A stretch of DNA of 64,000 bases from contig OY754476.1 in NCBI GenBank assembly GCA_963575645.1, forward strand, positions 682,001-746,000, written 5' to 3'. This DNA comes from Xanthostigma xanthostigma (Eukaryota > Arthropoda > Insecta > Raphidioptera > Raphidiidae). Shown here piece by piece: positions 47,767 to 58,294 of the stretch. Position 1 is the first letter of the stretch, and the number at the start of each line of letters is the position of its first letter. The position numbers and the translations under genes were made by a program. The notes beneath the pieces were generated by a model. The model was given only the letters and a program-made list of their open reading frames with translations. It was not told where the DNA came from and did no database searches.

Positions 47767-48458
47767 AGATACCTACTGATATCTATCTATCTATATCTAG
47801 AACTGTCAAATAAAATAAATCCTCCCCTGGCTAAAATGTTTTTAGACTGAAATATCCGATGCCTGAGTATAATTATATAAAAAAGCACGGGTCTGTCCTG
47901 AACGTATCCCGAATCCACACACACCTTTTATTACCTATATCCCTCAACTCTCGAAACGATAAACTGTTCAAGAAAAAACTTATTATCAACAAAAACATAG
48001 GTATTATTACTTTCACCCCGCGAGAAAAAGACGTGTATCTCCTTACAACCAGGTTTTCGCTTGTGACCATACTAACAATGTTTTTTATTGATATATAAAT
48101 TAAGTAGAAAACAAAAAATAATAATAATAAAAAACAGAAGTTTCTTTTATATCATAAAATCTTTTTTCGCACACACCCCTATTGGTCGGGTGGAGAGTAT
48201 AGAGTAGGGACAACTGAATCGATCGCAGCGTAAGCGGCGGACGAAATGAGCACTAAATCAAGCAACGGTTATAGAGTATGATTTCATGTGGCCGTCAGGA
48301 CCACATATTATATGAGATTCGCAAGACATCCCGTATATAGACGATTATCTATTTAGAACAGTCTGTTGGCTACGCTAGCTTGTAGAGAACAGCAGGCTTT
48401 TCTAATCTATATTATTAGTGCTCCATTCAAAGAAAAATTATTAGAAGAAATATATATA
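47767..48458. other. Non-coding, nothing recognised
   Basis: Overlapping short frames on both strands at 47859-48098 look like chance. Confidence 0.35.
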
Positions 48459-49016
48459 CAGTATGTAAACGCGTAAGGTGCACATAGGGAAATTAGCATT
48501 GGGAAAAAATACTTGGATCAGAGTTAGCCATGACTGCATTAATTGTTATTTCTATTGAATTGTCGTGGTAATCTTGAGAATTTCTATTTTATTTTGATTT
48601 ATTTTTATTTTACTTGGCTTTTTTAATAATAAGAAGCTCTTAATTTTTTTGTACAAAAATAAAACAAAAAAACAACTCCATCTGTTTGGAAACATTTCAT
48701 TCAAAAATTGTCTGACTGGTATGACGTATGGGCGTTGGTAAGTCAGTGACCCAATGTCTTTAGGTTCAACACGAATAGGCGGAGATATTTGATCTCGCAC
48801 CATATTTAAGTATTTTTGGGAATTTAAAATCCCATTAATAAAAAAAGTGCGATTATGTTGTAATCATCTGAATATTTTCTTCGGTAGTATACACATTCAT
48901 TTTGCAAAAGAATATTATCTGTCAAATTGAAAAACAAGATTTCAAGGCTCACTCTGATCCAGTCATTTTTTCCCAATGTTAATTTCCCTATGTGCACCTT
49001 ACGTGTTTACATATTG
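48459..49016. mobile_element. Tc1/mariner deletion derivative, copy 2 (558 bp)
   Basis: It starts CAGTATGTAAACGCGTAAGG and ends CTTACGTGTTTACATATTG, with TA outside. It is collinear with 23124-23693, apart from a small deletion in the T-rich middle and point changes. The shared deletion architecture means both descend from one deleted mobile copy rather than independent decay. Confidence 0.87.
48678..48851 (-). pseudogene. Mariner-type transposase fragment, copy 2
   Basis: The reading MVRDQISPPIRV, then VRQFLNEMFPNRW is slightly closer to the mariner consensus than copy 1 (VRQFLNEMFPNRW against IRQFLNKMFPNRW). The aspartate region is equally ruined (YQRPY), so the defect predates the amplification. 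Confidence 0.7.
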
Positions 49017-49955
49017 TATAAGTGTATACGCAACCACATTAAAAATTAATAGTAACAATATTGCTCTTAATTGATATTTCACTAACGGGATTCTTACATG
49101 AGACAACTTAATCGAAGATGCAGCGACTGGGGAATGGAACATACATAATATTAATTAGAATATGGCCTACCAAGGCCGGACTCAAGCGTGTGCGTTCGAT
49201 AACATCCCCTCGATTTATTTTTGTTCTCACAGTAATTGCAGAACAGCGTCGAACAATTAATTAATGGGCAACAAAATTGCAAGCAATTAAAAACCAAAGC
49301 AACGTTGTCGAAAAATGAAAATATAGAGTAGCTTACTTTTTATTAATTAAATATTTTTTTACGTCTTATGACTCGTATTTGTTTTGGTACAATAATTCCA
49401 ATTTACAGGCACTGTTGTCATTTTTAATATTCCCAAATTTCGTCCATTTATAGGAGTCCTGGCAACGTTCCGGAAATATTTCCAACGTGATAAATTGTCG
49501 ACACATTACTAGTTATTAATTTACGTATTCATTTAAAAATTTAGAATGCAAACTTTGATTACACAATTGTTTCTATCTAAAACAGGCTTTACTGACGCGA
49601 GATGAAGTATTGTTTGATTAATATAACAACTAAATATGATACTGATTGTTGAACTCTAGCCGTATTGATTCACAGCTTGAATATCATCTTTATTTTTATT
49701 TCCTATAAGGTCCGAGCGTTCGCCGGTTTCCGGTCGGGTTCTCTGGTTTCTTACTCGACAGAGATGTCAGAAATAGCTTGGAGTGTTATCAAGCAAATGT
49801 CAAGAGGATGGGTACAGGGCAGATAAAGTCTCACAACGATATTCAAACGCACAAATAGATTGATACACTAAAAATATTTCTCAATCTTATGAAATTTCAC
49901 ACACGATCTTGTGATTTAAATCGTAAACATTAACATTCCCAAATAATTTGCTTTT
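49017..49955. other. Non-coding, nothing recognised
   Basis: A small GC-rich patch near 49710 (GAGCGTTCGCCGGTTTCCGG) has no repeat partner in the window. Confidence 0.35.
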
Positions 49956-50375
49956 GTAAAGGCCCCTGCACACGAGGCTAGAAATGCTGCTAGCCGGTAG
50001 GTTGGGTACGAAGCTGGAAATGACGTCACTGCGGGCTGCCTTGCTAGCTCAGAAGATAGGTTTTAAAATTAGAACAGGGGCTATTTTCCCTGCTAGATTT
50101 GTTGCTAGGTGTGAGCAAGAACCAATCAGGAAGCAGTAACTTCACGTGGGCACTTGAACACCCACATGGCGTCATTCTGCCAGACAACAGACACGTTTTG
50201 CTCTGTGTTTATATTCGAACTGTCACTGCGCGCGCACCAGATCTATGCACAAAACACGCTTGAAAAATAATCTCGTGTGAAGCGAGCACTTAACAGCATT
50301 ATTAAGAACACCAGCGCTAGAAAACTAGTAGGCAAATCTAGCAGCGTTTCTAGCCTCGTGTGCAGTGGCCTTTAC
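49956..50375. mobile_element. Miniature inverted-repeat element (420 bp) with 29-bp ends
   Basis: GTAAAGGCCCCTGCACACGA then GGCTAGAAA is inverted at the right as TTTCTAGCCTCGTGTGCAGT then GGCCTTTAC, with one mismatch. Further TGCTAG and CTAGCA words occur subterminally. Depending on where the terminus is drawn, the flanking duplication is TA or a short TWA-type site, so Tc1/mariner and PIF/Harbinger are both possible. It has no coding frame. Confidence 0.78.
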
Positions 50376-50537
50376 ATTAACCAGAGCTACTTTCAGGGTA
50401 GATATAAATAATCCAACAGCTCATACAGAAAAAGTGCAAGTGTAAAATACTTAGCATTAAAAAATTCGAATTCAAATTTATTTTGTAAAAAGTTTTACAA
50501 AAAACGTCATAGATATAAAAAAACGAGCATAATTAAA

Positions 50538-50741
50538 TTAGAGCGTGAACAGTTCATTAACTGAATAAAAGTTTTCATTTTTTAGGAAGATCTTTAAATT
50601 ATTTTTGAATTTGGTGAATGTTTTTATTTCCTTTAATTCAGGTGGTAAAGAGATAAACAGTTTAGGGCCACGGATTGAAGGAGATTTAGCAGTTAGTTCC
50701 AAGCGATGTTTATTTATATACTTATCGTGTGGTCTGTTCAC
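50538..50741 (-). pseudogene. Non-LTR retrotransposon reverse-transcriptase C-terminus
   Basis: The frame includes LELTAKSPSIRGPKLFISLP, then PELKEIKTFTKFKNNLKIFL and ends NFYSVNELFTL. It is the same LINE tail type as 36687-37148 (..LFxxLPxxLKxIKxxxxFKxxLKxFLxxxxFYSVNEF), with the usual stop. Upstream coding sequence is decayed. Confidence 0.7.
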
Positions 50742-51439
50742 ATTATTAAAATATAATTTTTCATTTTTTTTTTAACAAAAAAATTGTTTCTAATATATAT
50801 AGACCCGGTAATGTTAATATGCCAAATTCTTTAGTAAAACAAATCGGAAAAAATGCATTCAATTAAATTTACGCGAGTTCAGAAAGTGTGTCTTGCCTCA
50901 TTTTCACCGAAGTTGATAAAAAAAATCTATATCATTAAAAGATATCTTTGGTGTCTATTCTTTAGGAAGACCCATGTTTCTAGAAGTACGAAAACGCAAG
51001 CACGACATCATCACAGCTATCATCCTATATATTTACAACACTTTCGCCAAAAAAAGCAACCAGTTTTTACAGAAAAAATAATTTTATAGCAGCTTTGAAT
51101 TTCAATGTACCGATTAGTCCAGCTTCTTTCGGCTCTAAATAAAACCACAGGTTATTTAAAACCAATTGTTTAGACATTCCAATCAGCATATTTATCTTTC
51201 ATTTTTTAACCCAGACTTAAAAATAGCCAGGGCTATAACCAATTCACTGCGCTTTTAAGTTTAGTAATGACATATCAAAAAGTCGGTTAATATTCAATAA
51301 CGTGCAAACTTCGAAACAACTACTAATTTATTTAAATAAATAAAAAAATTTTCAGACTATATTTTGACAAAAATAAAATTATAAATTTTCGATAAATAAC
51401 TTCTGCATTCTATTATAAAATAAGGAGATTTTACTAATT

Positions 51440-51625
51440 AATTTTTTATATTTTTAGATATTTCTGAAGAAGATCTAAACCCAGATATAAACATCATTTT
51501 TTGGCTTATTGATTAATTATTTTAATTTTGTCAATATATAGTCTGAAAAAAAATGGTCGACAATTTTATTAATTTGAAGAGTTCTATTCAGACGTTAATC
51601 AAAGATTTGAAATACTAATTTATTT
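51440..51625 (+). repeat. Penelope-like element terminal fragment
   Basis: TATTTTTAGATATTTCTGAA then GAAGATCTAAACCCAGATAT is a decayed hammerhead-like core (the GAAA has become TAAA). The usual tail GTCTGAAAAAAAATGGTCGA and TTCAGACGTTAATCAAAGAT follows. No endonuclease frame is attached. Confidence 0.65.
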
Positions 51626-52030
51626 TAAACTCGAATACGCTTCGACAAAGAAAATCTTCTAGCTGTCTAATTTAATTCCCCATAAAAATGCACAGAATTT
51701 TCTCGAATTTAGTCGATATTTTTTAGTTGCGTCAGTTTTTAGTTTGCCCGACTTATATCACACAACTGTCCATTTGAGTTAGGACGCCCTGTTAGAACCT
51801 AACGAATATTCAGCACAAGTAAGACATACATGTGTGTAACAACTCAAAGCTGAAATGTACCGATCCACACGTACTATGAACATGGGCGACTCTTTAACAA
51901 TATGACGGGTGTGTCACTGATTAGCTAGCTAACTTAAATTCAAAAATAGATTAGCTGATAGCTGATCATAAATGCCGTAGTACCAATGTATAATAAATTT
52001 TTCATACAATATTGCAGTCACTAATTTTTT

Positions 52031-52238
52031 TCACGTGATAACGTCTTATAAATTGATGAAACACCAGCTGCACGCACGAAAAAGTGTAACGTTCCGCCTG
52101 ACCCTGTGCGTGCAAGCGAGAGCGCAGTATGCTTCGGCCCAAGTTTGACAGCTACTAAAATTTAGGTTATGTATTACGGAATACGTTATCACGTAAAATT
52201 ATCGTCCGTAAACCGACTTTACAGACAACCAATTTTTT
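52031..52238. repeat. Dispersed repeat 'GACGTGATAACGTC', copy 2
   Basis: This copy is shorter than that at 34706-35353, with the same beginning (CACGTGATAACGTCTTATAA) and the same end (TAAACCGACTTTACAGACAA). The middle is deleted between GGCCCAAG and TTTGACAGC. The inverted words ACGTGATAACGT and ACGTTATCACGT are only about 160 bp apart here. Confidence 0.6.
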
Positions 52239-52384
52239 ATTCCAATTCATTTGAAATTACGTATTTCAGATGCGTATAGTAAAGTATAGATTTGAAATCG
52301 AATTAATTCTGATTATAGTGATATATGTAAAATTAACGAATCATAAATAAAAAAAAAAAACGTGTGTGCTTTAGACCACACGAC

Positions 52385-52970
52385 TGAAGTAAAACTTCTT
52401 CCTGTCATAATTTGTTATTATTCACCCGAAAATTCACAAAACATGAACTTTAAAATGATTTTACAATTTTATTCACTTTAAACGTAGAATATTTAATGTA
52501 TTGAACAAAATATTAATTTATAAAATTGTTCAAGAACGAAATGAACAGTCTAATGTAAGAAGAAAGAAATATAAACATAAATATATGAAAACAAAAGTAA
52601 ATACATTGCAATTACTTACCTCTCATTGGATTTTAAGCGTAAATCTTTATGAAATATTATTTAAAGTAGGTTTACCAAACTTTTTTCTGTCACCCGATAA
52701 TGCCACTGGCAAGTAAAGTATGTGTTATTCTATTGTTAGTATTGCTTATATTTTCGGCCACCCGATGGCGCCACTAGCCAATCAAGTATTTGTTTCGGCT
52801 ACATGATGGCGCCACTAGCCAGTGAAGTATTTGTCATCCTCTAGGCTCTTTCTATCTTCACTAACTTATATCTCCCTCTCAACTTCCGTTCGCCTCGCCC
52901 GATCACACTTCCGTAAGGCATTCACCACTTAACTCCCCAAGTCAAGCGTGCGTATAGAAGTTTTACTTCA
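52385..52970. mobile_element. Inverted-repeat element with TGAAGTAAAACTTCT ends
   Basis: TGAAGTAAAACTTCT at 52385-52399 is inverted exactly at 52956-52970. Just outside the left end, GTGTGCTTTAGACCACAC forms a hairpin like that of the 350-bp repeats at 31.5 and 43.2 kb. Near the right side there is a three-copy tandem block around GATGGCGCCACTAGCCA (52690-52840; the outer copy reads GATAATGCCACTGGCAA). The 71-codon plus frame at 52501-52716 lies inside and has no family features. Confidence 0.55.
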
Positions 52971-53480
52971 AAAATAATATGTTTATTAAAAATAAATTCA
53001 TAATGTACTTAGTACGATCACAGTATATTAAATGATTGGAGTGTAAATAAATAATTTCGAGTTGTTCTGGGTATAGTTATGACTGAAAATAAAAGTTTGT
53101 GACGTTCGATAAATCACACATGTCACGCAGGTGAGGCGGTAGATCTGGTATGACGAACGACGCTGGCAATGACAACATCAACATCGTACATGGCACGAAC
53201 AAGCTAGCTAACTCTAGGAAAGGAGAAGAGAAGATCGTGAGGTCAGGTCGGACTGCTTCTAGGTGGATGGCTCTCTTGGGAATTAGGGAGGCCACCACCC
53301 ATACACGACCCCCAAGATCTAACAGCTCCCCTCTCAAACTCCTCTCGCGCCTTATAGTTATATACCTCTCACCCTTACCACTTCAATCCGTCGCGTATCG
53401 CCAGACTAGCGGAGAAGATAAAGCTCGATATACAATGTTTTCACCATCAATGGCATTTCTGAATAATTAAACAATTTATT
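52971..53480. other. GC-richer island of unknown nature
   Basis: Open frames overlap on both strands (53077-53337 minus, 53150-53470 plus). Read on the minus strand there is a TATA-like GAGGTATATAACTATAAGG at about 53350-53370 and an end ACTTTTATTTTCAGTCAT, so an LTR or promoter-like repeat is one option. I do not recognise a protein in any frame. Confidence 0.3.
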
Positions 53481-55187
53481 TCTGTACTTGCCAATTTATT
53501 TTCAATTAACTATAATACTTTCCCAAATAACTTTTTCCGCTGTGAATTTTTACTTTACTGACATCATTTAGAATTAATTAAAATTATTTATTGACAGGGC
53601 CGGGACTAAACGCCAACAAAGAAGATGAATGCTAGGTGGAGCGTATTTTTAAGGGCTCCAGGACGACATATCTGTTCAATTTGAAATTCCATTTCTAGAC
53701 TTTAGTGACTTTTATGTGTTTCAACGGCGGAAAATAATTAATCTTTTGATTGGGGCGGTACAAAAATAATAAATAATGTGATAAATATAAATAAAATACT
53801 ACGGCACTGATTGGAGTCATCAAAGCCTATAGACTTAGACTATAAGCGTGAAAATTCCAGTAGAAGAGGTATCATTAAAAACAAACTCATTCTTTTTCTC
53901 TCTTACTCGTGCAGAAATACAGATTCTGCGTCTAGTAAAATAACATTTATAATCAAAGTTTTTTAATTATAAAGTTTCGCATACAATTTCAAGAATTTTT
54001 TTACAATTTCTCTTCAAATATTCAACTATTATTAGCGAATTTATTCGATAAAAAATAATAAAACACTGTTACAAATAACTATCACTAAGAAGAACTTGAG
54101 AATAATATTATGACACTATAAATTATTTATACTTGTAATATATTATAATAAACTATCTATCTATGAAAAATATCATTTATTTATTAACTTTAACTGTAAT
54201 AATTTCACCAGCATTTTTTTATAGATAAGAGTTTCTTTTCTAACAATTATTATACTTTACTATATATATTGTTACGAACGTATTACATCAATTCTTGTTA
54301 TTCTTCGCTTATGACTTTGTATTCCGTCAAATACTAATTCCAATACATTTGCTACTTCAACTTATTTAATCTGCTTATTGTCTCAGTTATCAAGCGTCTA
54401 TAATCAACTAAATCTATCTATTCAGTATTTGTGAAACGTTCATCAAATTATACACCGAAAAGTTTCAAAAAAAATATATATCAGTGCATAATTTACCGAG
54501 GAATAACATGAACCTTAGTTAATTATTCTTCGTTAATGAAAAGAGTCTATCAGTCTTTAAAACAGCAAGGCAAGTCAAGCCGTAGTGTTACTATTAGAGC
54601 CATGCAATGTGGATGTGGGTGGTGGGATTTCCCACCCTGTATTCAGACACACACACACACACAGTACACACTGCTGTTGGGGATGGAGCCGTTAGGGGTC
54701 AAGGAAGACGGTGGATAAAGGTGCTGTTCTTACAGGGGTTCTTATGTAAGGAGGATGGTTGTAAAGTCTCTGTAATAGGCTTTTTTCTTATAAGAGCTGA
54801 TCTTGAATTAATCTACTGCCATTTTAGATGACATGTTTGGGATTTACTTACAATACTACTGGCGTATTATACAAGATGATTCAGAAAGTTCTCGTTCAAT
54901 TTTAAAAGTTATAATACAAAATTATATTAGAGTAATGTCTCCGTATAAGTAGTCAAGATTTTAGCAAAATCGTTTGCAATAAAATATTTATTTTGATTTA
55001 ATTATGTTAGCATTGCAGTGAGATGAAATTGATACGTTTAAACAATTTACAAAAAGAATATTTCTAAGTAAACCTGCAATAAATCATTTGTTAGGAACAG
55101 AAAGAATATTGCGATTACGAAAGGTGTATTAGAATAAAAACTACATTGAGAATATGAAAAAAAAATATATTCACCGTTCTAACAAAC
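53481..55187. other. Non-coding with a (CA)n run
   Basis: A CA microsatellite lies at about 54645-54662. No exon or element ends were seen. Confidence 0.4.
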
Positions 55188-55266
55188 CTGTCCGTGCGTA
55201 GTTGTGTCATCCGGTATTTGTGTATCCCGAACTTGGTCTACATTATTAGTTGAGTCATGGGCCATT
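55188..55266 (-). CDS. Candidate first coding exon, 26 codons
   Basis: On the minus strand an acceptor-like ATATACAG precedes A then ATG at 55265-55263. The reading is MAHDSTNNVDQVRDTQIPDD followed by TTTHGQ, then the donor CAG|GTTTGT, giving phase 0. An in-frame TGA lies just upstream of the ATG, so this would be the true start, with a 5' UTR exon farther upstream. The peptide is hydrophilic and acidic with no signal peptide, so by itself it would begin a cytosolic or nuclear protein. It is on the strand of the plexin-like exon and has a compatible phase, but a plexin start would need a signal peptide. It could belong to another gene or be chance. Confidence 0.35.
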
Positions 55267-56062
55267 CTGTATATTCAAGGTAATTTGGCACTATGTTTAC
55301 GATTTCTATTTGACGTAACTACCAGTTTATGATGCATATACTTAAATATTGTATTAAAATGCTATTTAATACATATATATACCTGCTACCTATTCAAACT
55401 CGGCAGTTTTATGGTTAATCAGATTAGATTAAATTTGTCTACCTTTTTCACTAACCTATTGTATACAAAATACGATGAAATCTGCTACAAAAGACTGCCA
55501 AACAATTTTGTAATAAACTGTTTCCGCCATATTTAAATATATTACAAAAGACAAGAGTGTTTTGACTTGCAGTAATTAGCGCAAATGGCAGCAAACACTT
55601 TTATTCTTGATTTTAAAAAATCATGTCAAAGTAAAATCAGTAAAACTGTCGATTTAATAAATAATCCTTCTCATTTTTAAATAAGTAAATAAACGCTTCA
55701 AAATGAAAACAATATTTCATATTATATCATTTAACTATAAATATAGCCACGGCCGTTTAGTTTAAGAAATTTTTCTGAAGGAAACTTTATGAAGGCATTA
55801 ATTTTTAGTCGGCTGAACGTTTTTATGTGTTTTCGGTCGAACGAGCGGCTGGCAATAGGCAGTAGGCAATGCACGCATTACGTGAGCCTGTATCGTTCAA
55901 CTTCAGCGGCGATACAATTAAAGATCGTTTATTTTGGGGTCAACTGACCTACGAATGTGTGTATTATCGAATAAATAGATTTAGGAAAAACCATTCTTAT
56001 TTCTTTTACATGAAAAAATAACTATTTCTACGGGTTACATTAAATTTTATACTTGGGCAATT
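55267..56062. other. Non-coding, nothing recognised
   Basis: AT-rich sequence with a small GC-richer patch near 55830-55900 that shows no open frame or repeat partner. Confidence 0.35.
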
Positions 56063-56064
56063 TA

Positions 56065-56523
56065 TACAGGCTGAGTTTTAAGTTGATGCTTTTTTTACAG
56101 CGTGTAAAAATCAAATAGACGAGCAAATATTTCAAATAGTTTTTTTATCAAAACTCAAAAATAAGAGAGAAACAGCCTTTCGAAGTTTAAATAAGTTTTA
56201 TTAAATTTTCTTTAATTTTGAGGTCGGTCCTGGGGTTATATTATGTCACTATGGAAATATGTTATTATTATCAAAAATAATTGAGGCACACACAATTCTC
56301 TCAAAAACAGAACAATACACATACTTGATAATAACAACTTATTTCCATAGTGACATAATATAACCCCAGGACCGACCTCAAAATTAAAGAAAATTTATTT
56401 AAACTTCGAAAGGCTGTTTCTCTCTTATTTTTGAGTTTCGATAAAAAAACTATTTGAAATATTTGCTCGTCTATTTGATTTTTACACGCTGTAAAAAAGC
56501 ATTAACTTAAAATTCACCCTGTA
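56065..56523. mobile_element. Fold-back element with arms of about 205 bp
   Basis: The left arm begins TACAGGCTGAGTTTTAAGTT and runs to about 56270. The right arm, beginning TTGATAATAACAACTTATTT at about 56320, is its near-exact inverse and ends TAAAATTCACCCTGTA. TA flanks both sides. The central spacer is about 50 bp. Arm identity above 90% over 200 bp is much higher than that of most elements here. It has no coding capacity. Confidence 0.88.
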
Positions 56524-57033
56524 TATGCAAACTACAAAATGTTTACTTCATGTTCCACACAATTTCAACCATGTAAATGACTATGAAATGGTCCAAATCG
56601 AGAGAAAAGGTGTCTCTGCAAAACCTTTTTAAATTTCATCGAAGTCGGATGATAAATAGCACAGATTTAACGATATACGTACTTGCTATCCCTGTATGGG
56701 AGGTCTAATTCTGTTTATAAGTAACAAAAAATCGAATCCTAGCATTTCAATCGCTTCATTGCCTGCACCGCAAACGTAAACCCAATATAACGCATATTTA
56801 CATCTTCCTGAAATCCCTTTTTTCGAAGTTTATGTGTAGATTGTATAGTAGAATATAATAATTTAGGGAACAAACCATGAGGAACCCACGGAGAAGCCGA
56901 TTCCAAATTTCCACTATTTTATCCCGATTATATTTATTGATATACTTTTTTAATTTCTTCTTTTTAAATATTGTCTTTATTTATTTATAATCAAACCAAC
57001 GTTTTAAAGTTGTTTCTTGCAGGGGCAGACTTT

Positions 57034-57150
57034 CACGCGAGGAGATCTTGGTGTGATGGCGTTTTTAGACTTACGCGAGATCTTGATGCGATGGTGTTTT
57101 TAGAATTACGCGAGGAGAGATCTTTATGCGATGGTGTTTTTTCTAAAGGA
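57034..57150. repeat. Three-copy tandem repeat of about 37-42 bp
   Basis: Units contain ACGCGAG, GAGATCT, then TGATGCGATGGTGTTTTTAG. They differ by small indels around AGGAGAG. The plus frame 56971-57183 across it is a product of the repeat. A PLE hairpin is inserted directly after it. Confidence 0.75.
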
Positions 57151-57167
57151 AAAGAGTTCCGGGGTGT

Positions 57168-57569
57168 TCAAATCTTTGATTAACGTCTGATTAGAACTCT
57201 TCAATAAATAAAATTATCGACCAATTTTTCAGACAATATATTAACAAACAATATAAAATTAATACATTAACGTTTCAATCCGGATTTGGACCTTCTTCAG
57301 AATTGATCTAAAAAATATAAAAATAATTAATATTTAAATATAAATCGCTTTTTATAGAATTTTTCAAAATTAATTAATGAAAAAATAATTATTTTGACAA
57401 TCATAATTAATTTTGAAAAATTCTATAAAAAGCGAATTATATTTAAATATTAATTATTTTTATATTTTTTAGATCAATGCTGAAATCCGGATTGAAACGT
57501 TAATGTATTAATTTTATATTGTTTATTAATATATTGTCTGAAAAATTGGTCGATAATTTTATTTATTGA
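57168..57569. mobile_element. Penelope-like element hairpin insertion (about 400 bp)
   Basis: The insertion starts with the minus-sense terminal sequence (TCAAATCTTTGATTAACGTC, and a hammerhead-like core read in reverse) and returns through the plus-sense copy to TTTTATTTATTG. The arms are roughly 190 bp around a spacer near 57390-57410. AAGAGTTCCGGGGTGT flanks it on both sides (57152-57167 and 57569-57584), a 16-bp direct repeat, although GAAGAGTTC also belongs to the element's natural end, so part may be microhomology. Opposite-facing terminal copies are typical of Penelope-like elements. Confidence 0.75.
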
Positions 57570-57584
57570 AGAGTTCCGGGGTGT

Positions 57585-57969
57585 GTTCGTGCAATCGCGA
57601 ATCTTCGGGGCTCCTCATGGTTCGATCCCTAGACTCTTGTCAGTAGAGTTCCATAATATAATACAGATCTGAGTACAGTCTACACAGTTCACGCACATAA
57701 ATACACACACACACACGCTAATAGCATACGCAACCAGCTCACAACGAGAATCGATATTGTATAGCAAGCTGCACAAGGGACAAACGTGTGCAACTGAAAG
57801 CACCGGCAGGGGACGCCTGACACCCCATCGCCTTAGGCTGTGGTTACAGTGCAAGCGTTTTCGCGCAAGCTTAAATGCGGCCGAACTTGAACGATTTTAC
57901 AAGTCCCCACAAGGGTAGGGTTGACAAGGAGAATCGAGCGAACTTCCACGGAAAAAAGTTATATATACG
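57585..57969. other. Non-coding with a short CA run
   Basis: A 79-codon minus frame (57615-57854) crosses a (CA)n run at about 57703-57716 and is not considered a gene. Confidence 0.35.
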
Positions 57970-58293
57970 ATAGCGGTCCCGCCCGGTTTCACCCGGGTGC
58001 AAAAGAACGAATGGGGAAGGGGGAGGGACATGAGTACGCACGTTAGTTTACCGAGATGAATGTTGTGTCCAAATTCCACGATGATCGGAGTTACCGTCCA
58101 AAAGTTTTTGTCGGACGGACAAATTTTTAATTATATTTTGCAACATTTTTCGTTGATGCTCCGCTCCTATTGGTCGTAGCGTGATATTACATATCCTCGA
58201 TAAATGGGGTATCCAACAAAAAAAATTCAATTCGAACCAATAGTTCCTAAGATCAGCGCGTTCAACCAAACAAACAAACTCTTCAGCTTTATA
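57970..58293 (-). mobile_element. Helitron family A, copy 3, internally deleted
   Basis: On the minus strand the 3' hairpin CACCCGGGTGAAACCGGGCG, then GGACCG is followed by CTAT instead of CTAG, a change in the terminal tetranucleotide. The tRNA-Lys-like insert and the AT-rich middle are missing. The 5' end runs out at AGTATAAAGCTGAAGAG, next to the PLE sequence starting at about 58295, so the first few bases were probably lost at that junction. Confidence 0.75.
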
Positions 58294-58294
58294 C

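Noticed and set aside
53077..53470. Gene in the GC-richer island
   Set aside because: Both strands are open at once, no family motif is seen, and a promoter-like and a poly(A)-like word suggest a repeat. It is left as unresolved.
57615..57854. 79-codon minus frame with cysteines (VCVFMCVNCVDC)
   Set aside because: The cysteine/valine run is the translation of a CA microsatellite.
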